Source: Chrysemys picta bellii | Lineage: Eukaryota > Chordata > Testudines > Emydidae | Length of the DNA stretch: 64,000 nt | NCBI RefSeq assembly: GCF_011386835.1 | Contig: NC_088809.1 | Span: 868,001 to 932,000, forward strand | Direction of reading: 5' to 3' | In this document: one piece after another, positions 44,859-54,730 of the stretch | Numbering within the stretch: position 1 is the stretch's first letter | How the letters are laid out: the number at the start of each line of letters is the position of its first letter | Translations under genes and position numbers: made by a program | The notes under the pieces: model-generated | Database searches by the model: none | Seen by the model: only the letters and a program-made list of their open reading frames with translations | Told to the model about the DNA's origin: nothing

Positions 44859-47672
44859 CTACCCCCGTTCCCATGGATGCCCCCGCATCCCTCCAGTTCC
44901 TTGGTGAGAATTACACCAGGCCCCTTCCGTTCCACGCCCCCCCTTAGGTCGGGGGTGCTTGATGGCACTCGCAGTTCGCATGTGGGAAGGTTTATGCGGC
45001 CTGTGCCCTTTTCCCACCCCCATACCTCTGGGGTTCCAACTGGGCTGTGGTCTTCTCCCAGCGCTCCAGTCTGGAGGTCTGTGCTTTGGGCTCTCTTGGT
45101 TTAGAGCCGCCCTTTTAACCTTGGCCACCCTCTGGAAAGGATCCTTTATGCTGGGCAAGGGTCCTAAAGCTCTTTTCCCCTTGTCCCAGGCCTTCCTCCC
45201 CCTCTGACAGGGGTCACAGGATCCGCAGTACTGTTGGACAGTAACAAAGACCCCAGGCCAGTAAAAGCTCCGTAGCAGCCTCTGCTGGGTACGCCAGGTT
45301 CCCTGGTGCCCTGAGAGGGGAATGTCATGGGCCCGGCACAGCAGCTGGCGGCGATACTTCTGGGGTACCACCAGCTGCCTCCTGATCCCCCCTGACTCCA
45401 TTTTCCCTGGGGGAGCCCATTCTCGGTACAGGAACCCCTTCTCCCACAGGAACCTTTTCCGGCCACCTCGTTCCATGGTCTGTACCGCATTGAGGTCGGC
45501 CAGGTCCCTTATCTTCCGCAAGGAGGGGTCTCTCTGTAACTCGGCCTGGAACTCAGCAGCTGGGACAGGGATGGCCACCTGCTCTTTCTCGCCCGCTGGG
45601 TCCGAAGCTGCAGCCTCCCTGAGCCACGTCCCTGGGCGTTCCCTCCCCACCAGGTTAGGGTCCTGCGCCTCAGGCAAGGCACCCCCCCCAAGGCCAGGGC
45701 GCAGGGCCCCTCGCCGGCTCTGACTGCGGGTCACAACCAGTGCCTTTTGGGGGTTGCTTGGCCAGTTCTCCAGGTCCCCCCCCATCAATACCTCAGTGGG
45801 CAGATACGGGTGTACCCCCACATCCTTGGGGCCCTCCTTGGCCCCCCACTTCAGGTGTACCCTTGCCACGGGCACTTTGACTGGTGTTCCGCCCACCCCC
45901 GTCAGGATCAGGTAGGAGTTGGGCACCACCTGATCTGGGGCCACCACCTCGGGCCGGGCCAGCGTCACCTCTGCGCCCGTATCCCAGTATCCATTGACCT
46001 TCCTCCCATCCACCTCCAGGGGAACAAGGTACTCTCTCCGGAGGGACAGCCCCGCGCCCACCGTATAAACCAAAAACCCTGAGTCTGGGGCATCCAGCCC
46101 CCTAGAGGAGCTGGCCTGGGGCCCTTCTCTCTCTTGAGCAGTTGATAAGCTGCCAGCCCCTCTTGCGTGAGAAGCCTGCCCCTCGTCCGTCTGGGCCTCT
46201 ACCAAGTTAACCCTATGCGGGTTCGGTCTGCTCAGTCTGTCCGTGAGCTTGGGGCACTGGGCCCGAACGTGGCCTCTTCGGCCGCAGTAATAGCAGCTCA
46301 TGTCCTGTGGGTCCCCTCGAGCCGGTCGGTTGTCCCTGACGCTGGGCATTCCCCGTGGGAGGGGATTCCCCATATTCCCTCTTTGGGAGGTCCCAGGGTG
46401 ACTCTCTCTCTGCATCACGGCGGGCCTGTTCCTTTGGGGCTCCTCCCTGCCACCCCCTGACCGGCTCTTTACAAACTCATCAGCCAGCTGCCCGGCGTGT
46501 CGCGGGTTCTCTGGCTTTCTGTCCACCAACCACAGCCTCAGGTCGGATGGGCACCGCTCATACAGTTGCTCCAGTACCAGCAGTTTAATCAGGTCCTCCT
46601 TCGTCTGGGCCCCACCAGCCCACTTGCTGGCGTATCTTTCCATGCGGACGGCTAGTTGCAGATATGAGATCTCAGGGGTTTTATCTTGACTCCGGAACCT
46701 TCCCCGGTACATCTCAGGAGTCAGCCCAAACTCACGTAGCAGGGCCTTTTTGAATAGTTCGTAGTCCCCTTTCTCTGCCTCTCCCAGTTGGCGGTACAAT
46801 GCCACGGATTTGGGGTCCAGTAAGGGGGTAAGGACCCGGAGTCTGTCCGCGGGATCAACCCGGTGCAGCTCGCAGGCCGTCTCAAAGGCCTCCAGGAAGT
46901 CATCCATGTCCTCCCCCTCCTTGTATGGGGCCATGATGCACTTATCAAAGCTCCGTGCAGTCCTGGGTCCCCCCTCACTCACCGCAGCCGGGGGTTCGCT
47001 GCCCCTCAGTCTCGCCAGTTCCAGTTCATGCTGACGCTGTCTCTCATTCTCCTGTCTCTCATTCTCCTCCCGTTCACGCTGACGCTGTCTCTCATTCTCC
47101 TCCCGTTCACGCTGATGCTGTCTCTCATTCTCCTCCCGTTCACGCTGATGCTGTCTCTCATTCTCCTCCCGTTCACGCTGATGCTGTCTCTCTTTCTCCT
47201 CCCGATCATGCTGACGCTGTCTCTCTTCATGCTGTCTCTGTTGTTCACGATCCTCCAGCTCCCTCAGTTTTAGCTCTTTCTCCCATTCCAGCCAATTCCG
47301 CTCCCCGGATGCCGAACGTCGCCGGGAGGCTCCTCTGCTGGCCGGCGGGCTTCGCCGGGGGGACCCCCTGCTGGCCGGGGGGATCACGGCGCCTTCGGTA
47401 TTTGCTTGGCTCCTCCCCACCCTTCCCCTAGGCATAGGAAGGAGGGGTCTCGGGAAGCCCTCAGCAGCCGGCTGACCACTCCCAGCTGGGACAGACACTG
47501 GTGCCTGCGCTGCATTTGCCAGGCTGCTTCCCTGAGACACAGGGATCAGTTCATTCGCGCGATCTTCCGCCTCCAGCTGGGCGATGAGCTGTTCTTTGGT
47601 GAGCCTCCCAATGCGCAGCCGCCTCTGCTTGCACAGCTCCACCAGGTCGCTCTTAAGCCGCTTGGCATACAT
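44859..47672 (-). CDS. Gag-protease-integrase finger polyprotein of copy 2 (RT-less)
   Basis: An uninterrupted 937-codon frame from the first ATG (47672-47670), stop at 44861-44859. Same domains as copy 1: SAP-like N-terminus, ERQ-rich coiled coil with a longer array of ER(E/Q)EENERQ units, SCAN-like capsid, CCHC knuckle (CYYCGRRGHVRAQC), DTGA protease motif, integrase HHCC finger (H..SGH...CGSC), then the same basic tail. From the capsid onward about 93% of residues match copy 1 by hand count; within the capsid only two of about 167 differ. The frame ends at the same truncated integrase point, so the deletion predates both insertions. Confidence 0.92.
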   Translation of the reverse strand: MYAKRLKSDLVELCKQRRLRIGRLTKEQLIAQLEAEDRANELIPVSQGSSLANAAQAPVSVPAGSGQPAAEGFPRPLLPMPRGRVGRSQANTEGAVIPPASRGSPRRSPPASRGASRRRSASGERNWLEWEKELKLRELEDREQQRQHEERQRQHDREEKERQHQREREENERQHQREREENERQHQREREENERQRQREREENERQENERQRQHELELARLRGSEPPAAVSEGGPRTARSFDKCIMAPYKEGEDMDDFLEAFETACELHRVDPADRLRVLTPLLDPKSVALYRQLGEAEKGDYELFKKALLREFGLTPEMYRGRFRSQDKTPEISYLQLAVRMERYASKWAGGAQTKEDLIKLLVLEQLYERCPSDLRLWLVDRKPENPRHAGQLADEFVKSRSGGGREEPQRNRPAVMQRESHPGTSQRGNMGNPLPRGMPSVRDNRPARGDPQDMSCYYCGRRGHVRAQCPKLTDRLSRPNPHRVNLVEAQTDEGQASHARGAGSLSTAQEREGPQASSSRGLDAPDSGFLVYTVGAGLSLRREYLVPLEVDGRKVNGYWDTGAEVTLARPEVVAPDQVVPNSYLILTGVGGTPVKVPVARVHLKWGAKEGPKDVGVHPYLPTEVLMGGDLENWPSNPQKALVVTRSQSRRGALRPGLGGGALPEAQDPNLVGRERPGTWLREAAASDPAGEKEQVAIPVPAAEFQAELQRDPSLRKIRDLADLNAVQTMERGGRKRFLWEKGFLYREWAPPGKMESGGIRRQLVVPQKYRRQLLCRAHDIPLSGHQGTWRTQQRLLRSFYWPGVFVTVQQYCGSCDPCQRGRKAWDKGKRALGPLPSIKDPFQRVAKVKRAALNQESPKHRPPDWSAGRRPQPSWNPRGMGVGKGHRPHKPSHMRTASAIKHPRPKGGRGTEGAWCNSHQGTGGMRGHPWERG

Positions 47673-47991
47673 CTTCCTGCTGGCCACTCACCGGCCTGTG
47701 CGCTCCCAGCTCCCCACAGTTCCCAGGGGGCCCCCTAGTGTGCCAGCCCTTCTCGAGGTCACCACCTCTCTGCCAGGGTCGAGCTGCAGACTCCTCCGCC
47801 CCTGGGACCACTCGCTGCGATCCCACGGGGGACCCTGTTACTGCAAAAGTCCTTCTCGCTGGTCACACACTCCCAGGGGTAATAACCGTCTCTCTCCCAC
47901 TCTTCAGCAGGCCTGGTCCCCGTCAATCCCCCTTCGTTTTACTGCTCCCCAGTCACTTACTGCAGGAAGCGCCGTCCACGGGGTGCAGTAG

Positions 47992-48009
47992 ATCCCACCG
48001 CTGCCACCA
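47992..48009 (-). other. Primer binding site of copy 2
   Basis: Minus-strand TGGTGGCAGCGGTGGGAT, two bases inside the 5' LTR; same as copy 1 and complementary to the tRNA-Leu(AAG)-type 3' end. Confidence 0.75.
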
Positions 48010-48011
48010 GT

Positions 48012-48483
48012 TGTCACGGAGTATTGGGGAACTCAGGGCCCTGCACCCCCGGCTTCCTGCGATTCACCATGACTCTCAGCCAGCCAGTAAAGCAGAAGGT
48101 TTATTTGGATGACAGGAACACAGTCCAAGACAGGTCTTGCAGGCACAGACAACAGGGCCCCCCTCAGTTAGGTCCAGCTTGGGGTCCCAGGGCATCCCAG
48201 CCCCCCCCTTTGGGGGGTCAGAGCCATCTCTGCCTCCCAGCCATCTCTCCAGCCTCCTTCCAGCCTGCTTCCAGCACTCTGCCTTCAGCGACCCCTCCCA
48301 CAGCCTTTGTTCAGTTTCCCGGGCCCCGGAGTCATCTGACCTCCAACCCCCTCCTGGGTTCTCATGTTACAAGCTCAGGTATGTTCCCTTGGGCCGGCTC
48401 CCATCCCCCGATGCAGACCATCCTAGTCACACTCCCCTGTCAGCATTCACACACCCCAGCAAGAACAGTCCCAGTTCGTCACA
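48012..48483 (-). repeat. 5' LTR of copy 2
   Basis: 472 bp, same as the other LTR of this copy by eye, with AATAAA on the minus strand (48100-48105). Confidence 0.95.
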
Positions 48484-48675
48484 AGAGGACCTTCCCTCTT
48501 GTCCCATGACTGCTCACTTTGCTTAAGAAACTTTGGTGAGGGGCCTTGTCAAAGGATTTTTAAAAGTCCAAATACACTGGATCCCCTTCCCCACATGTTC
48601 GTTGACCCCCTCAGAGAACGAATAGATTTGAAAAGGGAAATCATGGCTCACCAAAGCCATATTGACTCTTTCAAC
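48484..48675 (-). repeat. CR1 LINE (antisense), continuation after the LTR element
   Basis: AGAGGACCTTCCCTCTTGTC continues the CR1 antisense text interrupted at 44320. It covers the part of ORF2 encoding the VNKH-DKGDP-like stretch of the reverse transcriptase, with several indels. Confidence 0.85.
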
Positions 48676-48757
48676 ATTTTTTAAAGGCTCCAGAGGTGAT
48701 CCTGGCCATTACAGACTAGTGAGCCTAACTTCAGTACCAGGGAAACTGGTTGAAACT
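48676..48757 (+). repeat. Inverted 5' piece of the same CR1
   Basis: On the + strand this reads KGSRGDPGHYRLVSLTSVPG and KLVET, the CR1 reverse transcriptase segment that lies just 5' of the preceding piece, but on the opposite strand. This is the arrangement produced by twin priming of LINEs. Confidence 0.8.
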
Positions 48758-49569
48758 GGGGACCAGTACTGGAGAGATTGGGGGGGGGGGGGCTCTTCCT
48801 GGTTCTGCCTCTCAAGGGCTGTACTGATTTCTGCTTCAAGAGACTTGAAACATCTGTTGAGAGAGTCAGGCCTGGGGAATGGATTGGGCTTTGGGGGCAG
48901 AATGCTCTGGAGAAACAAAACCAAAACCACTGAATACCAAGGTGACCAAAAGCCAGGACAGAAAGGCCTGTCTGCTCCCCCCAGACAGTCACTGCCTGAG
49001 GAGTGGAGAAGAGACCCCCCCCATACACTCCCCTCCCCCAGGCTGGATCTATCTCACAGCACATGCTGGACAGGTGAGGGCACCTTGGGGTGGCAGCCAG
49101 CAGGCCAGTGCCTTATGACACTGGCTAGTTAAGCCTGTTTAATGTCACTCCAAGCACCCAGGGGCCGTGAAAACAAATGAGCACAATGCTGGAGGGTGCT
49201 GGGAAAGGGAGACCATCCTCTGTTCCCAGCTGGAAGAAGCCCAGCCCCCCACACTCAGCATTGCCCCAGGACATCCGTGCCCCCAAGCTGTGCCTGGCAG
49301 CCAGCATGGGGAAGCCAGACGTCTCTGCACAGGCATACCTGGGACTTGGCAGCCATTTCCGTTCCATTCGGTTCAGGTTCTCACATGGTGCTCAGACACT
49401 GGTGTGAGCCTAACACAGACGGGCTTCAGTGGCCAGTGAGGTCAGGAGTGAGCAGCTGGTTGCCACCTCCAGACTTTTTGCCCATTTTCTGCCTTGGAAA
49501 GTAGCTGCTTGGACTCTATTTGCTCACAATAGCCTTTTGCCAGCCCAGGCCCCTCCATCCATCTCCACC
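48758..49569. other. Non-coding, no gene seen
   Basis: Between CR1 pieces. Contains a G11 run near 48781. No coding or RNA feature recognised. Confidence 0.5.
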
Positions 49570-49772
49570 CTCTGACAAACAGAGGCTAGGGACACCATCC
49601 CTGCCTATCCTGGCTTGATGGACATATCCTCCATGAACTGATCTAGTTCTTTTTTGAACCCTGTTATGGTCTTGCCCTTCATAACATCCTCTGGCAAGGA
49701 GTTCCACAGGTTGACTGTGCATTGTGTGAAGAAATACTTCCTTTTGTTTTAAACCTGCTGCCTATTTACCTT
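49570..49772 (-). repeat. CR1 LINE 3'-region fragment (antisense)
   Basis: CAAACAGAGGCTAGGGACAC, TTCCACAGGTTGACTGTGCA and GTGTGAAGAAATACTTCC are the same CR1 region as 43300-43520 but less diverged. Confidence 0.82.
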
Positions 49773-50587
49773 GGGTACACCTTCAGCTTGGGCTCCTGTA
49801 CATTGAGGTTTTATTCTGAACTGGGGTTTGTTATCTCTTGGTGACTCTAGATCAAGTGCACTCCAGTTCATGAAAACATGAGGGCAAAGCCTGTCTCTCT
49901 GGCGCCTGCAATGCTAAGGGATCCTGCATGGCCGGTGACAGGGTCAGGCAAGCAGAACTTGGCCTTGAGAAGGGGAACTTTCACTCTCCCTCCCCATCCC
50001 CTGCCCTGAGTGCCCAGCCCAGATCTCTGGTGAAACATGGTCTGTGGAAGGGGAGGGGTCAGGGCCAGTTGGGGATTCCTGAGGAGGAAGGAAATTGATG
50101 GTTAAGATAGATCACTTGGGACAGCTGGCTCTACTGGTCCTCCCCCAGGAGCCAAGTTCCAGATTATTATTGGGTCTTCACCCCACCCCCATTGTGCAGT
50201 GTGCTCCAGACACAGGAAGAACATGTAAGGCTCCATGCAATGAGTTTAAAGAGGGAGGAACAAGACCCTATGGACACAGGTCAGGAACATCACAACTTGG
50301 GTGGCCTGAAGAACATGACCTGTGTCAGTTTGTATCAAATCACAATCCCCACCTGGCTCTTTAACATCCCCTTCCCAGCTTCCTAGGACACTTTCACATT
50401 TAAAAAAAAATGTCTTTCCCAAGCCCTCTCTTCAGACCTTCAGAAACACCCCAAGCTCATCAGAAGCTCCCCAGTCTAGGACCCACCAACTCAAAGCAGC
50501 ACCAGACCCTGCCAGAAGAACAGGTGCAAAACCTGCAAACACCCCCCCCCCCCACAATTCACCTTTCAAGATCCCTGGGTCCTACAC
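49773..50587. other. Non-coding, no gene seen
   Basis: Intergenic/intronic sequence with A9 and C14 runs; nothing assigned. Confidence 0.5.
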
Positions 50588-50935
50588 ATGCCTATCAACA
50601 TGTGGTGGACCTCAGCCCGTGCACTAAATGCCCAATTAAACTATGAGGGTGAAACCAGACAATCACTCAAGAGCAGCAGAGTGAACTCACAGAAAAATGC
50701 TACAGGAAAAAATACCCTAGCACCTGTGGGCAAACACTTCTTACAAAGTGATCACTCAATATCTGACCTCTCAGTCCTCATCCTCAAAGGAAACCAGCAC
50801 AACGCCCTCAAAAGAGGAGCCTGGGAGCTTAAATTCAGAACTTGGACAGACACTAAAAAAAATTCAAAAAATAAAAGTCAGGGTCTTAATAAAGACACTA
50901 TTTATGACTTATTACAACAATCTGTGACCCACTAA
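50588..50935 (+). pseudogene. Possible Penelope-like or other retroelement fragment
   Basis: The frame holds GETRQSLKSSR, then PVGKHFLQSDHSISDLSVLI, WELKFRTW and GLNKD. This pattern is reminiscent of the C-terminal GIY-YIG endonuclease of Penelope-like elements. It is short, has no neighbours from such an element, and I cannot confirm it. Confidence 0.35.
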
Positions 50936-51336
50936 GCCCTTTTTTGGTCCTATGACTGCTGATACATTAACAGGCTACTTCACCTTGAATGGCCCCTTGA
51001 CAGGAGTTCAGCATAAGTAATTAATCTGTTCCCCCTATATTCAGCTGTGACCCTCTATGTACCTTTCCCAAACCTGAAGAGCTCTGCTTCCTGGAAAGCT
51101 TGTCTCTCTCCCCAGCAGAAGTTGGTCTAATAAAAGATCTTTCCAAAAATCACGGCACCAACATTGCAAACAGGAATATTCCATTCTAGGCACCTCAGTA
51201 CCAGACACACTTTGGTGACCTAGAAGGGGTTCAAGATAAGCAGCCAAATGACTGGCGAGCCAGAGCACACCTTCGGAAGAAACTGGAGAAGAATTAATAG
51301 TTTCTCCTGCCCCACCCTACTCTTCACATCAGTCAA

Positions 51337-52432
51337 TGTCACAGCCTAGGCTCCTTGGAACGCTGGGGTCCCTTTCCAGGGTGCAGTCCAGGCCAGCGAG
51401 GGGCTGCGCCATCACCTGCCTTGCACCATTGGGTGCCTCACAGCACGTCACTGCTGTAACTCCCAACCTGGACCTCTCAAACAGCCACCAGCGTGCAGGT
51501 CACACCCTGAGTGTCGGTGTCTAGCCACAGCCTGGCCCAGCAGCCCTGACCCCAGCAGCCTGCCAGCAACACACCAGCCACACACTGGCTTCCACCAGCC
51601 TCAGTTATTACTTGCAGGGTGACCCCAGCACACTCCCAGTCCCAAATTTCCCCCCAGACGTGTTCCACGCTGTCCAGCCCAGATATTACAGGTCCATTGC
51701 CCTGTCAAGGGTCAATATGTATCAGCCTATGACTTGAACTGGAGTTACCCAAACAGTTCAGTTTAAACACAGCACTGGATTAGTTTTGATTACAAAGCTA
51801 AAACAAGTTTATTTAATTACAAAGGTTTTAAGGGAGCACAAGTACAAGGTATTAGTCAGAAATGGTCACAGGAGGAGAAGATAAAATGCTTTCTAGTAAC
51901 TACAGCTTAAAACGAGACTTGGTTCAAGGTAAAACCCTCCCCACATGTTCCCAGCAACAGAGCTGACCACATTTCTACGTCAGGATCCCTCTCAGAGTCA
52001 AAAGCCTGGTTCCTTTGTCACTTAGATGAAAGAGAGACAGACCCCGGGGTGCTTTGCCCCTCACTTGCATAGGCCAGTCACCCCTAGAAAAAGTTCCTTC
52101 CTGCTGGGAAGAAATTGAGTCTACAATGCAGATTGATCTGTCCCAGCCCTCCTTAGTTGCCAAGGAACAGCCACTTGACCAGTGATGGACAATCAACTGT
52201 AATGATACCTGGTTGGAGGCATCAGCTTGTCCTTTGCCTTTGAGAAACAGGTTTACCCCCTTCCCAGACTTGTCTGGTAACCACACCTCAGTCATAACAG
52301 CAGCTTATGTTCATAACTTTACATAGGATATTATTGGCCAGTGAGCAATAAGTTTTCAAAGGATCCATCACAAGTCATTGTGTACAAAGATTGTTACACT
52401 AGGGTGTGACTACAGGGATGCATTCGGTCACA
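51337..52432 (-). repeat. Possible LTR of an endogenous retroelement (antisense)
   Basis: Starts TGTCACAGCC and ends CATTCGGTCACA, with AAACAAGTTTATTTAATTAC (a reverse AATAAA) in the middle. Length of about 1.1 kb fits an LTR. The flanks (GTCAA, GCTGG) are not duplicated, so the boundaries or the call are uncertain. Confidence 0.4.
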
Positions 52433-52617
52433 GCTGGGCCTGTGTCTGCCAGCAAATGCCAGCACAACTCTGGGTACTGTGATAATAAACCAGAGCTCAA
52501 CTGTGCAATAGCCAAGGAGCATTGGGGGCAGGGGAAAGAGACATGACACATGATCCATCTATGAATGGATGAAAGATGCAATCCCTAGAGGGGCAGTTAG
52601 GGAAATAAAAGCATCAG

Positions 52618-52890
52618 GGAGCGACTGAGGCCTGGTTTATACTAGACAATTCGACTGGCATAACTAGGTCACTGAGGGGTATGAAAAACCCACACCCTTG
52701 AGCAATGTGTTAAACTGACCTATCTCCTGGCGTAGGCAGCGCTAGGTTGATGGGAGAATTGGCCCAGTGACTTCACCGCCCTGAGAAGCAGCGGCCGATG
52801 GGCGAACCCCTCCTGTCAGCACAGATCGGGTCTCCACTGAAGCAGGGCAGCTGTGCCGCTGCAGTGTTTTAAGTGTAGACAAGACAAGAG
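52618..52890. repeat. TIR-type MITE-like repeat
   Basis: Ends GGCCTGGTTTATACTAGAC and GTGTAGACAAGACAAGAGG are diverged inverted repeats. The interior (CTAGGTCACTGAGGGGTATG, GACCTATCTCCTGGCGTAGG) resembles a repeat common in turtle genomes. Related to 4917-5145. Confidence 0.55.
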
Positions 52891-53082
52891 GAGGACGAAT
52901 GCCGGATGACCACCACACAAGGCATAATTAGATGGTGGAACTCAACATGACAGATATTGTTGAGGCCAAGGATGCAAGACGACTCAAGGAGGGGTAAGAA
53001 TACCCAGCGTTAGAACATTAAACGCTAACTGAAAAGGAAGGATATAAAATCTACTTCAGGGCATCAGCAGAGAGACGTGGCT

Positions 53083-53287
53083 GGTCTGGGTCAGCTGACT
53101 TGGGCTGGAGTTGCAGGGCTATGAAATGGCAGTGTAGGCGGTCAGGCTCCGGCTGGAGCCCAGGCTCCGAGACCCCAAGACAGAGGAGGGTCCCAGAGCC
53201 GGGGCTCCAGCATGAACCCAAACATCTACATTGCAATTTCATAGCCCCACAGCCCAATCCTGAGCCCAAACCAGCTGACCCAGACTC
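53083..53287. repeat. Fold-back repeat, about 205 bp
   Basis: The left arm begins GTCTGGGTCAGCTGACTTGG; the right arm ends CCAGCTGACCCAGACTCAG. Further in, GGGCTATGAAATGGCAGTGT faces ACATTGCAATTTCATAGCCC. The whole segment can fold into one imperfect hairpin, as fold-back MITEs do. Confidence 0.75.
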
Positions 53288-53385
53288 AGACTTGGTGCCA
53301 TGGGTGGGTGCCAAGAGACCAGGGCCAGAGGGGGCGGTTTACCCCACAGCTCTCTGCTGCCAGGTTCTTCCCCTTCCCCTGAGGC

Positions 53386-53468
53386 ATCTGTTGTTCCCAC
53401 GGGCAGAGGCAGGAGATCGGGCTAGATGGATCTTGGTCTGACACAGCCTGGCAGTTCCTGTGTTCTTA
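53386..53468 (+). repeat. CR1 3' end (sense)
   Basis: GATCGGGCTAGATGGATCTT, GGTCTGACACAGCCTGGCAG and the terminal TGTGTTCTTA are the sense form of the CR1 3' end seen at 43161 and 34322. Confidence 0.75.
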
Positions 53469-53475
53469 CATCAGG

Positions 53476-53990
53476 TGATTCAATGCAAAGTACAGCACTT
53501 AGGAGGGAAGGCGCAATCAACTACACAGTTACCACGTGGGAAAGGACTGCCTAGAAGTACTGCAGAGAAGGATGTGGCGGTTATAGTAGAGCACACTAAA
53601 CACGAGTCAAGGGTGGAACACGTTCTGGGTTGTGCTGTAGGAACAGACGGGCTAGAAGCAAACTCAGTCATTCTAACGCTCTACTCGGCACTGGGGAGGC
53701 CTCAGCGGGAGTCCTGGGGCCATTTCTGGGCACCGCACGATGCGGACACATTGGGGAAGCCCAGAGAACAGCGATTCAAGGTCTAGCAGCCAGGCCCTCG
53801 GAGGGAAGAGCGAAAGACCGGGGCTGTTTAGTCTGGAGAAGACGGAGGGCGGCTGGAAGTGTGGGAGGGTTTGGGGCATTCGAACAGCTCCCGGAGGTAG
53901 TTACGCTGTGGAACAGTCACCCGAGGCGGCTGCGGAATCTCGGTCATTGTCCAACCTGCTCCGTAAAACCTCCAGACACCGGTCAGGACC
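53476..53990 (+). repeat. CR1 ORF2 C-terminal remnant (sense)
   Basis: TGCAAAGTACAGCACTTAGG through CTGTTTAGTCTGGAGAAGAC to CCTCCAGACACC follows the CR1 ORF2 end in order, with many substitutions and stops. Residual peptide text includes LFSLEK-like and TLWNSHPR (from TLWN.LP). It runs directly into the CpG island of the microRNA promoter. Confidence 0.82.
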
Positions 53991-54730
53991 CCGGGGTCCG
54001 GCCTCTCCAAGCCCCTTCGGCCCAGCGGTTCCGGGATTCACCCCCGGGCGAGGCATGAGGCTGGGGAGCCCTCGCCAAGCGAGCTGCCCGGCCGGAGCCC
54101 CGGAGATCGGACTGCGGCGAGCGACCTCCCCGGCTCTCCATTGCCGGCTGCAGGGCGCCCGAGCCCGCCAGCCCCGTTCTCCCGGGCCGGCCCGAGGCGG
54201 CTGTGTCACAGGACCCGGGGGAACCCGCCGCCGGCTCCGCGCTGCCCCCGCTCGCGGGAGCGGAGGAAGCGAAGCGGCCTCGACGTGCGACGGCCCCGGC
54301 GCCCCGCGGCAGGTGACGCGGGAGCCCCGGGTCCGCGCAGGAACGGGACGCGCCGCACGGAGCGCGCAGGGAGCGGCGGGTTTCGGGCGGGGCGGGGCGG
54401 GGCGCGGCGGGGACCCCCCCAGCCGGCCTCGAACAGCCCCGCGCCCCCCCTCCCGGGCTGCGGCTCCGCACCAGGGACACCGCCGAGTCTGAGCCCCCCC
54501 GCCCCCGCGGCACGTGCTGGGGGAGCCAATGGGCGGCAGCCGGGCCACGTGAGCCCCGGCGGGCCAGGCCGGGCCGAGCTGTCCGGTCCCGGTGCCCGCC
54601 CGGGTCTGAGCCCCGCAGCCCGTGTCCCGCCCGCCCGCGGCCCTTACCTGGCCGAGCCGAGCCGAGCCGCGCCGCCTCCTTCACCGCCGCGGAGCCCGAG
54701 CCGCTGCCGCTGCCCGCTGCAGCCCGCGGA
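53991..54730. promoter_or_regulatory. CpG island around the miR-212/132 host start
   Basis: Very CpG-dense. Contains CACGTG E-boxes at 54511-54516 and 54546-54551 and a CCAAT box at 54526-54530 in + orientation, besides the first exon on the minus strand. It could also serve a + strand start toward the right. Long open frames on both strands are products of GC richness. Confidence 0.65.
54648..54707 (-). ncRNA. First exon of the miR-212/132 primary transcript (predicted)
   Basis: About 25-30 nt downstream of the TATA box on the minus strand begins a short GC-rich segment that ends in the consensus donor CAG|GTAAGG (exon end 54648, intron from 54647). It is followed on that strand, 12 kb later, by miR-212. 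The start at about 54707 is inferred from TATA spacing; no 3' acceptor was identified. Confidence 0.65.

Larger units (their letters stand above)
44321..48483 (-). mobile_element. Complete non-autonomous Gmr1-like Ty3/Gypsy LTR element, copy 2
   Basis: 4,163 bp on the minus strand, inserted in a CR1 copy. LTRs of 472 bp at 44321-44792 and 48012-48483 appear identical by eye. The target duplication is AGAGG (44316-44320 and 48484-48488); CR1 sequence reads straight through if the element and one AGAGG are removed. Same primer site, polypurine tract, gene layout and missing RT/RNase H/integrase core as copy 1. It lies between the miR-212/132 promoter and miR-212, in the same orientation as that transcript. 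Confidence 0.95.

Noticed and set aside
51337..52432. Firm call of an endogenous retroviral LTR
   Set aside because: Ends look right but there is no target duplication; kept only as a low-confidence repeat.
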